From positions 192,001 to 256,000 of the forward strand of contig JAUJYZ010001050.1 in NCBI GenBank assembly GCA_033675265.1: DNA of 64,000 nt, given 5' to 3'. Made by a program: the position numbers and the translations under genes. The notes under the pieces are model-generated. The model was not told the DNA's origin and ran no database searches. It was given only the letters and a program-made list of their open reading frames with translations. Source of the DNA: Actinostola sp. cb2023 (taxonomy: Eukaryota > Cnidaria > Anthozoa > Actiniaria > Actinostolidae). Below are positions 34,996-45,993 of the stretch, in pieces. The number at the start of each line of letters is the position of its first letter. Within the stretch, counting starts at the first letter, position 1.

Positions 34996-37040
34996 GTAAT
35001 GTGACAGAGACTGCTTCTCTTCCGCTAAGGTTATTCATGTTTGGCGAAATTTGAATATTGTAATGGTGCTATGTTGTTTATTTTTTTGTCGCACACGACC
35101 GTTCAGTTCCTTTGTAAGAATATTGTAGCACGATACACCACAATGAACAAGCTTATTGTTGTACGAGGGAATAAGGATTCATACATCTTGATTCACAGAC
35201 AGATTTGATTGTTTTACGGGTAGCTAGATCATCGAAATTTAATAGAACTCTGGACTGATGAAGTAAAAGTCTACATGTAAATGGCTGACCACGTAGATAG
35301 GTTGTGAAATCCAGTTAGGATATATATATAGCTATAAGGTTACAAGTTGGGACATTTATTCAAAAGTTTGGCGCCAACTTCATTAAAACTGTTGATTTTT
35401 CGTGAAAGGCAACGTGTGGACACCGAGGCATCCATTGTTATGCTAATGTGATTAAAGTTTGTATATTTCACCATTGTTTACATGGTGATTTCAACAAATC
35501 CAGGCCTTACTCTTGGTATGTTAATAGGTCTTTATGCTTGTAGGGTTATATTATGCATTTGAAAGCTTGATATTCACTTATATTTTTTCAATTTGATGTT
35601 TTACAGCTTCATTACATGTAGATTCAGGGATGGCGGAGCACCCTTGAAAGTGGGGGGACTGGACTATACTAGTACACTAGTATATATCACACAACAACGT
35701 ATTGTGTTGTGACAACCTTTTGGGCTAAAATGGGGGGGGACAAAGCCCTGTAAAATGTTACTGTTGCGACAGATAAATTTGTAAAAAATGTAGGACCAAT
35801 CATATTTTTGTTAACCTTGATATTATTTGCATATTGTAATCCTGTTTTTCCAGAGGTATATAGCGCCTGTTCATACTACAATTTTGCTCAGATTACAAAA
35901 TAATTTTGTTCTGACAATTTTTTGGTTTGGGAAATTACATAAGTAATTGGCACTAGACATTGACGTAAGACGCAATGACCACAAATGTCAATCAAATTGA
36001 AACTGACATATTTTGTGTAGCACTGACCATCATAGCATGAAACTGACCCTTATACTGATGACTCAAAGAATGTCAGCTGTCTTTTCATGCTCAACAAAAA
36101 AAATTGTCGCCCTCCAAAGCTATACCGTATTGCTTCTTTTCAAAAAAAATTGTAGGCAAAACTAATAAATTATTGTTTGCACTAGTTAGTATTATGAATG
36201 TCTTGATGTTGTCAAGATATTTTTTAAATTTCAAAACAAATGTACAATTTCCCATTGACTCCAATTCTAATGTATTTTAGACATCAAATTATTAAAATAC
36301 AATGTAGACTTGTTTTTATTAATATATGTATAATAATAATTTAATATCTTATATTGCGCAAATAACATGGAATGATCAAATTATGCACATTACATTTTAT
36401 TATGCCTGCCCTAATTCTGTCACAGGACTAAAAAGACTTTTTATCCAAATTCACAGCAAATGAAGAACATGTGGGAAGAATTTTAATTCTTAAAAGTTTA
36501 TGAGAACAAAATTGTATTGGACGACAAAAATGTTGACTGGAAAGATTGCTCCTTGGTCACATTTTCGGAATGTTGTTCAAATGTCCATGCATCTTTTTGA
36601 GAGTATCGGTGCGCATGTGAGAGGCGTTAGAAGCAACACAATACTACTATGTATGTAGATTTCTCAGATTTCTGGGATGACTTTTCGGGCCCGAAAAATA
36701 TACGGGGCTTTCGAGAAACAGGCCTCTGGTTTTTAAAGTCTAATAATATTTTATTTGATCATTTTTCTACAAAGGTGGACCTTACAGCAATTTTGCCGGT
36801 CATGATGCAAGTCGAGGATTAGCAACATTTTCTCTTGGTCCAGAAGCTATCACGAATGAGTACGATGACTTGTCAGACCTCAATAGCATGCAGATGGACT
36901 CATTACGCGAATGGGAAACACAGTTTTTTGAAAAATATGACTTGGTTGGACGATATTTGAAGCCTGGAGAAAAACATCAACAGTATGAGGAATCGGAAAC
37001 AGAGGAAGAGGATGGAAAAGGCAACAAAAAGGATGATTAG
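34701..37040 (+). CDS. PGRMC1: Membrane-associated progesterone receptor component (PGRMC), 2 exons
   Basis: Exons 34701-34995 and 36775-37040 join through a split glycine codon to give 186 residues (human PGRMC1 is 195). Residues ~20-34 are a transmembrane anchor (ILLLVVVVFVI). Residues ~60-160 are the cytochrome b5-like domain: RDFRLEELEEYDGV, VNGKVFDVTRAKDFYGPGG, PYSNFAGHDASRGLATFSL, YDDLSDLN. FYGP (Tyr96) and GPYS (Tyr102) match human Tyr107 and Tyr113; Tyr113 is the heme ligand. The acidic C-tail EESETEEEDGKG resembles the phosphorylated vertebrate tail. The protein binds heme and supports sterol/P450 metabolism at the ER. I chose MGFD over the in-frame ATG nine codons upstream because it fits family length. 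PGRMC1 versus PGRMC2 cannot be decided. Confidence 0.95.
34996..36774. other. PGRMC intron
   Basis: Mostly unique AT-rich sequence. At about 35620-35751 a CAGGG...CCCTG pair with G-rich inner flanks looks like a decayed hAT-type element. No other gene is seen. Confidence 0.5.
36775..37040 (+). CDS. PGRMC1: PGRMC exon 2
   Basis: Acceptor CTACAAAG. Encodes GPYSNFAGHDASRGLATFSL to the acidic tail and TAG. There is no long frame of its own on this strand; it was found by homology from exon 1. Confidence 0.95.
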
Positions 37041-37291
37041 AAGTGAAGAAGTAAGTTTCCCTGACCAAAAGTAAAGAGCAACACTAAGAGAAGGAACAGT
37101 CATGCAGAAGCCTAGCCAGCGTGCCTTAAAGTCAATGATTTACTTGATAGACAATATTGTACCAAATAGTTTTTGGAATAGGATTTAAACATACAGTACA
37201 TGTGCCAAATCACCATCTTGAGTTCATGAATTAGCAAAGTTATATGATTTTCATTCTTGATTTAAGGACGTCAAGATAATTTTGAGATTAA

Positions 37292-37539
37292 AGGGCCGGA
37301 CACATGGTGCAACATTGCGCGCAACACGTATTGTTGCAGCGTGTGTCCACCTCTGCAACATGTTGCACGCAATGTTGCAGAAGTAGAATCAAGTCCTACT
37401 TCTGCAACATTGCGAGTAACAAATTACGTCGTATTAGCGCGCGCTAGTCAATTGTGTGCAACATGTTGCAGAGGTGGAGACACGCTGCAACAAAATTGCC
37501 AGCAACGTTGTGCGCAATGTTGCACTGTGTGTCCGCACC
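37292..37539 (+). mobile_element. TTAA palindromic MITE (GCAACATTG family), copy 2
   Basis: TTAA at 37288-37291 and 37540-37543. It starts AGGGCCGGACACATGGTGCA and ends GTGTGTCCGCACC, with the central ACGTCGTATTAGCGCGCGCT block on the plus strand. It is the best-preserved copy and has almost perfect hairpin symmetry around TAGAATCAAGTCCTA. Confidence 0.88.
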
Positions 37540-38832
37540 TTAAGGTGTTCCAGTTTTAGGAATTTTGCATCAGACTGAAACTGATGTTTACAGGTTGGAA
37601 TAGATTCATGAACACTAGAGGACCTTTTCTTGTATTTTTATATATATACATACATGTACATGTCATATACAGTGTGTATAATAGTTAAGTGATGTTCAAA
37701 CACATTAGTGTTTAGCTTCATAGAAAAGATGATGTCCAAGTTACATGTAGTTGAACTATAGGCAACAAAAAAATACATTCAAAATCTATCAGTTCACCAA
37801 ACACACATAAAATTGAGCCATCGTAAAAGTACTTGAAATCCAGGTTAGGAAAAATAAAGAATAACAAAACAGGCTACTCCTGAATGTGAGGCTAAGCAAA
37901 ATTTTATGTATTTTTAAGATCGGTCAATAGTAAAGAACTGAAGGGTTTAGACACCTGACCATCAAACAAGACTTGTTTGACTTAATTGGCCTAGTTCAGA
38001 TGTGCTAATCATGAGCCGTTCTCATTTCAAACAATAGATAATGAGGCGGCTTCTTTTGAAGTAAGAATGGCTCTTGGAAAGTACAGCGTTTGAACTAGGC
38101 CTTAGTGATAAGAGAAACAACTGGAACACTCTCAAAATCTATCATTTTAGAACTTTATTATTGTCTTATCATTACTTCTCATACACAAAGTAAGAGCCAA
38201 GTATCCAGGTACTGGGTGTAGATTCTTGAACCATTTGCCTTTTAGATGCATATAAGTTTCATTTAGTATCGTTATGTTAAATTTTGTTTTCATATCATGA
38301 GTGGGAAAATGTATGACATACTTACAGTCAGGGTCACACAACAGAAAACTTGAACTCAAAAAGTGTTGGGAATAGTGAGAGATGACACAGACATTATGGC
38401 AAGGCACAAGACATACTTTTGTACTTCCCACTCGTATATATACTGAAGCAACTCATATCCATACAACTGGGTTCCATTAACTACTGTCCATCGATGTAAA
38501 ACCAAGCTCTTGTTGAGATATATCAATATATACAGAGAATGTATGTGAAATTGTTTAATCTTTAGAGGTCAGGTGGGATTAAAATCCCCTCTAAACACCA
38601 CCAAATCACCAGGAAACTTTCAAACATACAACAAAACACAAACACAAAGGTAATGCTAATTATTATTCCACTTGTGCATCTTTTTACCATATAAGGGCAA
38701 AATCCTGTGCAAAATATGCCAGTGTATTACACAGTAGCTTGCAAGCACACAAAAAAACAGCAAAAATGACTCAAAAACTTCTGGAAACAAAGAAACAAAA
38801 TCAATTGTGGAATATTCTTGAAATAAACCCCT

Positions 38833-38950
38833 TGGTTTGACAGATAATAATTGCGGGCACTTTACTCATTGCTCATATTTTTCCTTGCCCTACGGGCTCA
38901 GAAAAATACTATGCAACTCGTAAAATATCTGCGTATTATCTGTCAAACCA
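38833..38950. mobile_element. Short MITE, TGGTTTGACAGATAATA ends
   Basis: About 118 bp with inverted ends TGGTTTGACAGATAATA / TATTATCTGTCAAACCA around an AT-rich centre with CCTACGGGCTCAG. Confidence 0.65.
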
Positions 38951-39297
38951 TCAAATAAGCATTTTAAGAAAATTGTATGATTTCACATACATTGTCTGTA
39001 TTATTGATGATCTCAACAAGAGCTTGGGCTACCTGTGGTAAAACAACAACAAACAAATGAGAGAGAAAATTAAGAATTACAAACAGATCAACTAGATACA
39101 GTATAATATAATATGATGTTTCAGGTTAGTTTGTGGTGTGACTGTACTAGAATCATTATGGATATAGTTCAATGCATGAAGGTGCTAACAACAGTTGTGA
39201 ATAAGACTAGATACCAGAGTTATAGTAATAAACATGTTCATGTATCAAGTTCAATGTAATGTAGAATGTGGTCTTTTTCCAAGACACAAAAGCATTA

Positions 39298-39505
39298 GCG
39301 TTTTCGTATGAGTGGGAAACTTACAGTACAGAGTTACGGTCACAGTACGGAATCAAACACAATATATATATTCAACCAATCACAGCGTGCAAAATCATTT
39401 CTCAACCAATCAGAATGCTTGGATATGGCACGGTCACCGCAGGGTGCCATCACTGCACGGTTCGAACCGTACCGTAACTACTTCTCACTCATACGAAAAC
39501 GATAC
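39298..39505. mobile_element. TA-flanked MITE, GTTTTCGTATGAGTGGGAA family, copy 2
   Basis: GCGTTTTCGTATGAGTGGGA and CACTCATACGAAAACG ends with TA flanks. The interior contains GTTACGGT and ACCGTAACTAC as in the copy at 7310-7470. Confidence 0.7.
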
Positions 39506-39722
39506 TATAACACCATAATCAATGTGACTTGAAGTCTACACCCAAAAAGATGCATGCAAATATCATGTCAGTGATCTGACAGAAGTACTGCAGGTTTAAG
39601 GAACTCACTAGACTGTGCAAATACAGAACTAAATGGGAAAATAAAAGTTTTTATTGAGGAAGCAAAATGGCCATACTTTCATTTAACATTTTTTATTCGT
39701 GGATATGCAAAGCATAGATAGA

Positions 39723-39820
39723 GGTTATTTACCGGTAGGCAAAAACTGTGCCTCAGGTATTGAGCGTATGAACCGAGGCAGTTTTTCCCTATCGGGACTG
39801 ACCAAGGCCGGTAAATAACT
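39723..39820. repeat. Small inverted repeat GGTTATTTACCGG
   Basis: GGTTATTTACCGGTAGG faces CCGGTAAATAAC across about 70 bp. The inner GCAAAAACTGTGCCTC / GAGGCAGTTTTT also pairs. Likely a short MITE. Confidence 0.6.
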
Positions 39821-40465
39821 TGCAGTATTTATTTTTTTCCTTTTTAGTTATTTTTCGCCAACTGTAAGCCATGACTATTCAAAATGTGAACTGCAAAAAA
39901 AAAAAAAAAAAAGCACACAACACAAAAAAGAAAGAAACATTTTCTTCTTCAAATTGTGTTATTCAAGGGCAGTCCGGTATGCTAGGATACTGCGGACCGT
40001 GGTCAGATATAGAAAATTCTGTGCGCTTCAACAACCAATCAGAACACGTAATTTCTTAGGATACCGGACCGGAAAAAAACACATTATTGCGTGGACTCGG
40101 CATATGCAAATGTATCACTCACTCGCTATAAGGCTGGCACCCCCATTTGTAAACACAAAATAATTACTGGTAACCCTCTTCTCTGTTAATATTAATGAGC
40201 CCTCCCCTAGTTCCCTCCCTGAGAAATGTGAAGGTGTTGTATTAAATAAATATTTTAGTCTTGACATTCAACAAAGTTTTAGAAAATACTGGCGATAAAC
40301 AAGAGTATCAAATGGGCAAACATTGTGAATATTATTTTCAAATAAGAAAATTAAAGGACGAGTGTAACAGCTCTTGGAAAGTACGGCATTTGAACTAGGC
40401 CTAAGGTTTCAGAATTTATGCATTTTGGCAGAAAAATTGTCAAACATGAGTTGAAATATTATTAC

Positions 40466-40530
40466 TCGGGCCCTTCCGAGGGAAGCCCGAGTTAGAAAAT
40501 GCGTTTTTCGGTAGTAGTAGTAGTCGTAGT
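40466..40530 (+). mobile_element. Helitron-candidate 5' end, isolated
   Basis: ACTCGGGCCCTTCCGAGGG AAGCCCGAGT forms the same terminal hairpin as at 7785 and 56818, followed by AGAAAATGCG as in copy 1. No matching 3' end is visible nearby. Confidence 0.45.
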
Positions 40531-42191
40531 TTTTTTAGTCGGTTAAAGAATGACGAAAGTATGCGACGTATTTAATCGTATCCGGAGTTTCAAGATTACT
40601 CCGCAGATTTGAAAAGATAAAGGAGACACAGGACTCAAGTAGATTATGAATCTTAGTTTTGAAAGCAGCTGTAGATCTTCAAGCTATTAAAAGGTCAGGA
40701 TTCTAGTTCATCGTTCAATGACTAGAAGTGGTAAAAGGACTAGAAGCTCGCTTAAAATATATATTTTTTTTAAACAAACGCGAGGCCGTTATCGGAACCA
40801 TCTGACCTATGCAACCTCAAGACGTATCATGTTCGTACTCACCGAACTAATAGTCTCCCTCGTCACTCAACTGTCACTGATTGTCATGACGTCAGAGAAA
40901 TTATATTGTATTGAAGAAGATGTCCTTGTTTTATTCGACGTTCGAACCGTAACTCGAACCCGAACTCGATTCCAAACTCGACGTTTCGGGATCTGAAGCT
41001 AGAGAGGGGGCCTTTACACAAACTCATCAAAATCAAATCAATTGAACTCAAAGTCAAAAGGTAATCAAATGAACTCAAAGGCAAATCAAATGAACTCGAC
41101 ACATACATGTATATACATAGTCTCCCTCGTCACGCAACTGTCAGTCATTGTCAGGTCTCTCCTCGCGCAGCTGACATTGTCCTTGTTCTTCAACCAACTG
41201 GTATTCATTTTCAAGTACTTCCTCGAACAACTGACATTTTCCTTTTCACAATGCCCGAGTGAACGCTCATTGAGCGTCTTGTTGATAAATACATTGAGCC
41301 AATCTTGTGCCCAGAGCCCACATTCCTCTTGGTCAGCACTGAGACACATGGGTTCTGGGCATGAGATTGACACTGAGCTTGTGTGTCACTGTCAATATAA
41401 AATGTCTTCACTATGTTGCAGACTGTGCAACAGGTAAAATATGCTACAGGAAGCCCAAACAGAACCAACGGGCATTGTCATTGTGTATCCTGACCTGTAA
41501 GAGTTTTTCATTCACACTAACTAGAGTGGATGACCACGGACCGTCTGAAAATCAGGCTATAAACCTAACTATCGCATAACACAAGAGTTTAAAAAATCAT
41601 TTCTGACTACATGTAGTTTCTTTAGTTCCTTTCTCTGTCCCCACATTAGTTTTCTTTGGGCTGAGCTGAAAATCTTTGGTCAATTAAAATTACTTTATAC
41701 TGTTCAATAGAAAATGACTGAAGGTTATTCAGATGCATGTGATTGAGGCCCAATGCAATGTTTTTGGCAAGAATGAAAAACTTCAATTAATAATTTAATT
41801 GTGATACAAGGAAGTACAAGCCTGTAACTCAATCATGTCATTTTAACAAGGACAGGCTTATGCCAACATGTACATATACAATGTATATGCTTGTGAAAGT
41901 CGAGGATATATTCTGAATAGATGTACAGCCTGACATTTCACTCATCCCTAGGTCAGGTCTTCGTGTAGCTGCACAAAATTCCTGGCTATTGTTCTATTGT
42001 CGTAAATATATGCATTGTCTTTGCAAACAATAAAACCATGAAACAACTTAGTAACTAAATAGTACAAAATATTTTGGTACGTTTATTTACTTTTTCATGG
42101 ATTATATTGATGTACTCTAGCCAGGACAATTTGTGCAGCTACATGAAGACCTTGCCCATCCCTACATGTCTCTAACTATCCCTTCTCATAG

Positions 42192-43643
42192 TTATTCTGA
42201 TATATTACTTTTCACAACCGATGACAACTTTGTGGTCTTAGTTAGAATTTGTTTTCGAAGAAGCTCCCTCTCAAGTTCTTTTTTACGTTCATTCATATCA
42301 CGTAAATTTTTGATCAGTTTGTCTCTCAGTTCCTTTTCTTGTTGTTCCAGCCTTTCCTTCTCTTGTCTTTCCTCTTCTTCCTTTTTAGTCCTTTCTTCTT
42401 CCTGTTTTCTCTTGTTCTCTTCAATTTTCCATAGCATGTCTAATTCCATTGCTCTTTTCCTTTTCTCTTCTTCCTCTTCAGCCTTTTTCTCTGTAACTCT
42501 CTTGATGAGTTGTTCCAGTACGTGGATGGCCTCACACTTCCTTTGATCATTTAATCTCTGCCTTTTTTCAACCAGCCTTCTTTCCTTCTCCCTCTTAGCT
42601 TCTTCCTTCTTTTGAATCTCTTCCATTTTACGTTTTCTTTTTTCTTCCCTGTGCTTTCTTCTCTCTTCTTTTTTCTTCAGCTCTTCCATCATTTGTCGGA
42701 CTTTCTCAGCCTCCCGTCTCTGTATCTCCAATCTTTCCTCATTTTTCCTTCTTTCCTCTTCTTCTTTTTCATTTCTTTTCCTCTCTTCCTCTTTGAGGTC
42801 TTTATTAATTAACTTCTGTCTTTCATGGTTTCTCTTTTGAATGTTTTTCTCACTCAAGTGACTAGTTTTATCAAAGCGAACTTGGATATTAGCTGATGCC
42901 GCTCTCCCTTCCTCTGAAACATGCACCAATTTCATCCCTTTTAGACTCGACATTGCAGCTACAAACCCTTGGTACTGAGAGTACTGGATATACGCATCAA
43001 AGTGTAAATGTGAGCCGAAGTAAAAAGTTTGAAATTCATTGCCACTGTTAGTCATCTTTTGCCTATACTCGTCTAATATCGGAATATCAATACGGCGAAC
43101 TTTCCCAAAATGTTGAAACACCGATATAACAGTCTCTTCGCATGGTTTATCACCTGACTGTTGAGATGCAAACCATTTGGACGGCAGGCCCTTGATTACT
43201 AACGTGTCGGGTCGTTCGCCAGGGTTACATTCGTTCAACTCGTTTGCATCCCTGAAGAAAGAGTCCCATTCATGTCTGGACGGGAACTTTAGCTTTGCTT
43301 CGATGCATTTCACCCTCAGAGCCTCCGAAAATCCACTCAGTTTAATAAAGTTGCCCTCGAGCTTTGCCAAGAACTTGGCTACAGCCACTTTAGTCTCCGT
43401 TTCGCCCTCGAAGCGAATCGTTTCCAGTGTCGACTCGACGACTCTGAGCACCGCAAACTGATCGGGAGAGACCATCGCTTTTAATTTCTCCATCACCTCC
43501 CAGTTAGATATTGAAACACCAGCTACTTTAATCTCTGGTAATGACACCGTGATGCATAGTTTGGCTATAGGCTTGAGATAAAGCTGTCGGATCGGGCACA
43601 TTTCGATTGCCTCGCTGACATCGCTGCACACTTGAGCCGCCAT
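42192..43643 (-). CDS. AKAP17A: AKAP17A-like RRM / coiled-coil protein, intronless
   Basis: A single 483-codon frame. Residues 1-140 (SEAIEMCPIRQLYLKPIAKL, SISNWEVMEKLKAM, IRFEGETE, IKLSGFSEALRVK, FPSRHEWDSFFRDA) and the RRM region ~140-255 (PGERPDTLVIKGLPSKWFA, VFQHFGKVRRIDIPILD, FVAAMSSLKGMKL) follow human AKAP17A (XE7) closely. Human AKAP17A anchors protein kinase A in splicing speckles. Residues ~265-470 are a highly charged K/E/R coiled coil. The long arginine-serine C-terminus of human AKAP17A (695 residues) is missing. The start lies in AAAATGGCGGC. Lack of introns could mean retrocopying, but the frame is intact and shares a divergent promoter with the next gene. Confidence 0.9.
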   Translation of the reverse strand: MAAQVCSDVSEAIEMCPIRQLYLKPIAKLCITVSLPEIKVAGVSISNWEVMEKLKAMVSPDQFAVLRVVESTLETIRFEGETETKVAVAKFLAKLEGNFIKLSGFSEALRVKCIEAKLKFPSRHEWDSFFRDANELNECNPGERPDTLVIKGLPSKWFASQQSGDKPCEETVISVFQHFGKVRRIDIPILDEYRQKMTNSGNEFQTFYFGSHLHFDAYIQYSQYQGFVAAMSSLKGMKLVHVSEEGRAASANIQVRFDKTSHLSEKNIQKRNHERQKLINKDLKEEERKRNEKEEEERRKNEERLEIQRREAEKVRQMMEELKKKEERRKHREEKRKRKMEEIQKKEEAKREKERRLVEKRQRLNDQRKCEAIHVLEQLIKRVTEKKAEEEEEKRKRAMELDMLWKIEENKRKQEEERTKKEEEERQEKERLEQQEKELRDKLIKNLRDMNERKKELERELLRKQILTKTTKLSSVVKSNISE

Positions 43644-43805
43644 TTTGTTATTGCTTCTGAGTAACCGAGCCTGTTATCAAGCTCGCAAGGCATCGTGGGT
43701 TTTGTTTACATCCAAAATGGCGGACGAACGTTCGAAACGGGGTACAAAGTCCAATTTGTAAATAATTCTGTGTCGTTAAATCTTGGAGATCTGTGGAGTA
43801 TAGCA
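43644..43805. promoter_or_regulatory. Divergent promoter with paired AAAATGGCGG sites
   Basis: The 162-bp space separates two start codons pointing apart. CAAAATGGCGGC covers the AKAP17A start itself, 11 of 12 positions of the TISU consensus SAASATGGCGGC. CCAAAATGGCGGAC at 43714 faces the other way and opens a 15-codon upstream ORF (43717-43761) ahead of the plus-strand gene. Both also match YY1-like cores. No TATA box is evident. Confidence 0.5.
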
Positions 43806-45515
43806 ATGGCGCTGGCACCCAATAGTCTCCATGGCCACACTTCCACTTCTTTCTCGAGGCACAGAGCGACGCAGTTAAAATTACTCGAACTTTTACGTTC
43901 AGAGAAACCCAGTTTACACGTTGTGGTGTCACCCTCTCGAGCAGTACAATGTGGAAGGAGTAGGTTGAAATTCCCCGACCCAAATAACGATTGTTACGTT
44001 ACGCTTGCTCTGACTGCACAGACAGCACGAGTGTCTCTCCCTGTACACTATAAACTAGAAAATACAGAAGAAGTAGAGGAGCTAGAAGAAGACGAATGCC
44101 CTTACGAAGTGCATCTACACGGTCTTTGGTACAGTCTACAGATCGAGGCAGTCACGCGGTATTCGTTACAGGGTGAAGAACTTTCCTCAGAATTACCAGA
44201 GAAATCCTACTGCTGTTATCCTCTGTTAGATCAAAGAAAGTGCGATCAAGATTCCAACATGGGAGAGGACGCGTATGGATTCTGGTTTCGTTTTTTCAGC
44301 GAACAAACGCGCTACCATTTTCATGTTGTTTTGAAATTAGAAGGGGGGAAAATGTTCCCCAAAGAGTTCTTCAAGAATGACCCTTATCTTACTAACGTGA
44401 TTGATGAGAATGGCGTTGTTTGCTCAGTACAGTTTGATGTTAGCACTAAGCCTCATGATGCATCTGGGTCAGAGAAAAAATCAAAGAGTGTTTTACTATC
44501 GAAAGTCACCAAAACTACGTCATCATCCTCACATTTGTATTCCAATGAGAAGTATAAAAAGTTTGTTAAGTCGGTACAGGAACTGAAATTTGAGGCAAAG
44601 TATGGTGATCTTGAAAAACTCCTATCAAATGCCTCTGCGAGATATCACGCTGATCATGACTTGAAAGTGGTTGTGCTACTAGAACAGGGACTTGTAGCAT
44701 GCAGGAAAAGATTTTGCGACTATGCGAAAGAACTGTTTAAAAATGCTGTAGATCTAGTTGGAAGGTGTCAGAACAAAGCTCTGCTGACGGGCAGAATATA
44801 TGTGTACCTTTCAGAAGTGCACTTCAACGAGGGGTTTATTGGGAACGCTGGAGACAGTCTGTCTGTCGCTAGGAAGTATTTGGAAAACTTTGATTTGTGT
44901 GAAGACCTCGGGGACTTGTGTTTCTGCGAGGGTCTAATTCTGATGGTCTATGCCAAGAGAACACAAGTGTTTTTAAAGAGTCTGATTCCAGAAGCTAGAG
45001 AGAAGTTCTTAGAAGCTGCAAGGAACTTCAGCAAGGGTGTGAGTGTTAGTCACATGGGGGATAAGTTAAATTGCACGTATATCAAACTAGCATCTCTGGA
45101 ATTGCAACCGATGCCTGACAAACAAAGCAAAGAGCTTGTAGTTACTCCCGAACAAGTGTCCAGAGCAAAGTCTTATCTTGAGAAGGTACAGGAATCATTG
45201 GATTCACTGTCACAGCAAACAAAACTGTATTACAATTTGTGCTCTGCAGAACTGTGTTTGGTGGCAAATGAAAAAGACAACGCCAAGCAAATGTTCAACA
45301 AAGCTCTGGAACTGGCAGAAAGTATTGGATTGCAAAAATTTGTACATGTTGACATTGCTCTTGAAGAAGTTAAGAGATGTTTGGAGATAGAAGAAGACCT
45401 TGGTGTCAAAGAGAAACTACAAATACTCGAAGAGAAACCACTGATGGTGAATTCATTAGCGGAGAAATCAGACAATGATGGTTACCTTGGTGACAAGAGC
45501 GACAATGACATCTAG
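43806..45515 (+). CDS. 569-residue helical (TPR-like) protein, unidentified, intronless
   Basis: I do not recognise this protein. One uninterrupted frame from MALAPNSLHGHTS to DKSDNDI. The ATG at 43806 is the first in-frame one; the frame is open further upstream but only through non-ATG codons. Residues ~35-220 look mixed alpha/beta, with an acidic EEVEELEEDE stretch near 87-97 and conserved-looking YCCYPLL and YGFWFRFF. Residues ~250-540 are regular amphipathic helix pairs such as YAKELFKNAVDLVGRCQNKA, AREKFLEAARNF and AKQMFNKALELAESIGL, typical of TPR repeats. The tail repeats SDNDGYLGDKSDND. It has no signal peptide or membrane segment. A protein-scaffold role is inferred from fold only. 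Confidence 0.75.
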   Translation: MALAPNSLHGHTSTSFSRHRATQLKLLELLRSEKPSLHVVVSPSRAVQCGRSRLKFPDPNNDCYVTLALTAQTARVSLPVHYKLENTEEVEELEEDECPYEVHLHGLWYSLQIEAVTRYSLQGEELSSELPEKSYCCYPLLDQRKCDQDSNMGEDAYGFWFRFFSEQTRYHFHVVLKLEGGKMFPKEFFKNDPYLTNVIDENGVVCSVQFDVSTKPHDASGSEKKSKSVLLSKVTKTTSSSSHLYSNEKYKKFVKSVQELKFEAKYGDLEKLLSNASARYHADHDLKVVVLLEQGLVACRKRFCDYAKELFKNAVDLVGRCQNKALLTGRIYVYLSEVHFNEGFIGNAGDSLSVARKYLENFDLCEDLGDLCFCEGLILMVYAKRTQVFLKSLIPEAREKFLEAARNFSKGVSVSHMGDKLNCTYIKLASLELQPMPDKQSKELVVTPEQVSRAKSYLEKVQESLDSLSQQTKLYYNLCSAELCLVANEKDNAKQMFNKALELAESIGLQKFVHVDIALEEVKRCLEIEEDLGVKEKLQILEEKPLMVNSLAEKSDNDGYLGDKSDNDI

Positions 45516-45559
45516 TGAGAATTTGAAAACCAAACTGGTTGTAACATGCAATATTACTA

Positions 45560-45757
45560 CCGAAATCACTCGACTGTTAGCACTGCCAAAATAACGATCG
45601 ATCGTGTTTTGAATTTCGGTTAACTCACGTGACCATTTGGAGAGCTCCAAATGGTCACATGTCCATTTGGAGCTCTCCAAATGGTCACGTGAGTTAACCG
45701 AAATTCAAAACACGATCGATCCTTATTTTGGCAGTGCTAACAGTCGAGTGATTTCGG
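45560..45757. mobile_element. Near-perfect 198-bp palindrome with TA flanks
   Basis: The two arms of about 97 bp match almost base for base from CCGAAATCACTCGACTGTTA inward to GAGCTCCAAATGGTCAC, leaving a minimal loop. TA is present on both sides. It lies 45 bp after the stop codon of the 569-residue gene, so its transcript could carry a very long hairpin in the 3' UTR. Confidence 0.85.
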
Positions 45758-45993
45758 TAGTATTTGGACTCAAGTGTTTGTTTGACCTTGTGGTAGTTCT
45801 GTAACATCAAATATGTCTGAATGAGTAATGGGGTCATGTGGAATCTGAGGAATGATCCATCTTTCACAATAGTCTGAAACAACAAACCATTGTCTTCTTT
45901 TGTTTTGCCACTTCCGCAGAAATGGTTCAACAAAAATTATTATTGTTTAAAATTTGAAAACCCAAGGATTATTACTGCATGGTCTATATATAC

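Larger units (their letters stand above)
37544..42191. other. PGRMC-AKAP17A intergenic region
   Basis: No further gene recognised. It contains the MITEs listed separately, an inverted pair (CAAGCTCTTGTTGAGAT at 38507 and its complement near 39015), an A-rich run at 39895, and a copy of the GGGCCCTTCC...GGGAAGCCC hairpin at 40466-40490. AATAAA signals for the two converging genes are plausible at 37855 (plus) and 42082 (minus). Confidence 0.5.

Noticed and set aside
38440..39040. Possible minus-strand exons around AGCTCTTGTTGAGAT
   Set aside because: The two segments are an inverted repeat of each other, and no conserved protein emerges.
42133..42812. Plus-strand Ser/Leu/Phe-rich frames
   Set aside because: Antisense of the Lys/Glu-rich AKAP17A coiled coil.
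43806..45515. KIF-binding protein (KIFBP) as the identity of the 569-residue protein
   Set aside because: Both have TPR-like helices, but the sequence shows none of the KIFBP segments I know.
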